Below are positions 5,808 through 6,083 of a stretch of DNA of 6,083 nucleotides, in pieces. Within the stretch, counting starts at the first letter, position 1. The number at the start of each line of letters is the position of its first letter. The stretch is from an uncultured Ruminococcus sp. GTDB lineage: Bacteria; Bacillota; Clostridia; Oscillospirales; Ruminococcaceae. Position numbers and translations under genes: made by a program. Below the pieces are notes generated by a model. It was not told the DNA's origin, made no database searches, and saw nothing but the letters and a program-made list of their open reading frames with translations. Location of the stretch: contig CAMWOX010000103.1 in assembly GCA_947175975.1 (NCBI GenBank), forward strand, positions 1-6,083. Reading direction: 5' to 3'.

Positions 5808-6083
5808 ATGAATCACAATACAGAAAATCCAAATGATTTCCCCCTTTACTTATTCTACCAGGGGAAAAATTCCGAAAGCTACCGTTTCTTCGGTGTTCAC
5901 TCTGTCACAGAACAGAATGTGAAAAAATACAGATTCCGTGTGTGGGCGCCCAAGGCAAAGAACGTTTCCGTTGTCGGTGATTTCAATGACTGGAACAGAG
6001 AATGTAATCCCATGCATCTGATTGCGGACGGCATATGGGAAACGGTCATTGCGGATCTGACACAGTTTGATGCTTACAAATAC
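5808..6083 (+). CDS. glgB: 1,4-alpha-glucan branching enzyme (glycogen branching enzyme), N-terminal part
   Basis: Makes alpha-1,6 branches in glycogen by moving short alpha-1,4 glucan chains; cytosolic. Only the first 92 codons are inside the window, and the frame is open to its end. Residues 12-37 (PLYLFYQGKNSESYRFFGVH region) match the GlgB lead-in. The carbohydrate-binding CBM48 fold follows, with FRVWAPKAKNVSVVGDFNDWN (43-63), then M69 and GIWE (75-78), all typical of GlgB. The catalytic GH13 domain lies outside, so a glycogen-debranching relative cannot be fully excluded, though the lead-in favours GlgB. ATG 5808 is the only possible start, since an in-frame TAG sits at 5799-5801. The Shine-Dalgarno is weak: AGGCGAT (5791-5797), 10 nt upstream and partly inside the leader's closing helix. 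No other glg gene is visible upstream. Confidence 0.92.
   Translation, partial: MNHNTENPNDFPLYLFYQGKNSESYRFFGVHSVTEQNVKKYRFRVWAPKAKNVSVVGDFNDWNRECNPMHLIADGIWETVIADLTQFDAYKY

Overview
The window looks like chromosomal DNA of a spore-forming, low-to-moderate GC Firmicute, probably of the class Clostridia. A Ruminococcus-like gut organism is my best guess from the gene families and their style, but this is inference. There are no rRNA or tRNA genes, insertion sequences, CRISPR arrays or phage genes.

Left half (1-2964), all minus strand. Three genes lie in tandem, and each has its own near-consensus sigma-A promoter with a 17-bp spacer. Read in transcription order they are a cytosolic patatin-like acyl hydrolase (2880-1966), an EpsC-type serine O-acetyltransferase that makes the cysteine precursor O-acetylserine (1885-1013, followed by a strong terminator), and an unrecognised, acidic, probably disordered protein (880 to beyond base 1). 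The unknown protein carries a degenerate Pro-Ser motif of the type [I/V/L]-P-S-x-S repeated along its length.

Right half (2965-6083), plus strand. A divergent intergenic region carries a promoter built like the Spo0A-activated sigma-A promoters of sporulation genes: a 0A-box heptamer overlaps the -35, with 21 bp to TATAAT. It drives spoIIE (3135-5414), which encodes the membrane-anchored PP2C phosphatase that activates sigma-F in the forespore. A 393-bp region without a convincing gene follows. It holds a weak AT-rich terminator candidate, a promoter, and a long leader that folds on paper into a closed multi-branch RNA directly in front of glgB (5808 to beyond 6083), the glycogen branching enzyme.

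How they fit together: the left genes appear to be independent housekeeping units. The right side puts a sporulation commitment gene next to a glycogen gene, but glgB has its own promoter and leader, so they are probably not one operon. The most interesting candidates for something undescribed are the structured glgB leader, which could act as a cis-regulatory switch, and the repeat-bearing protein at the left edge.
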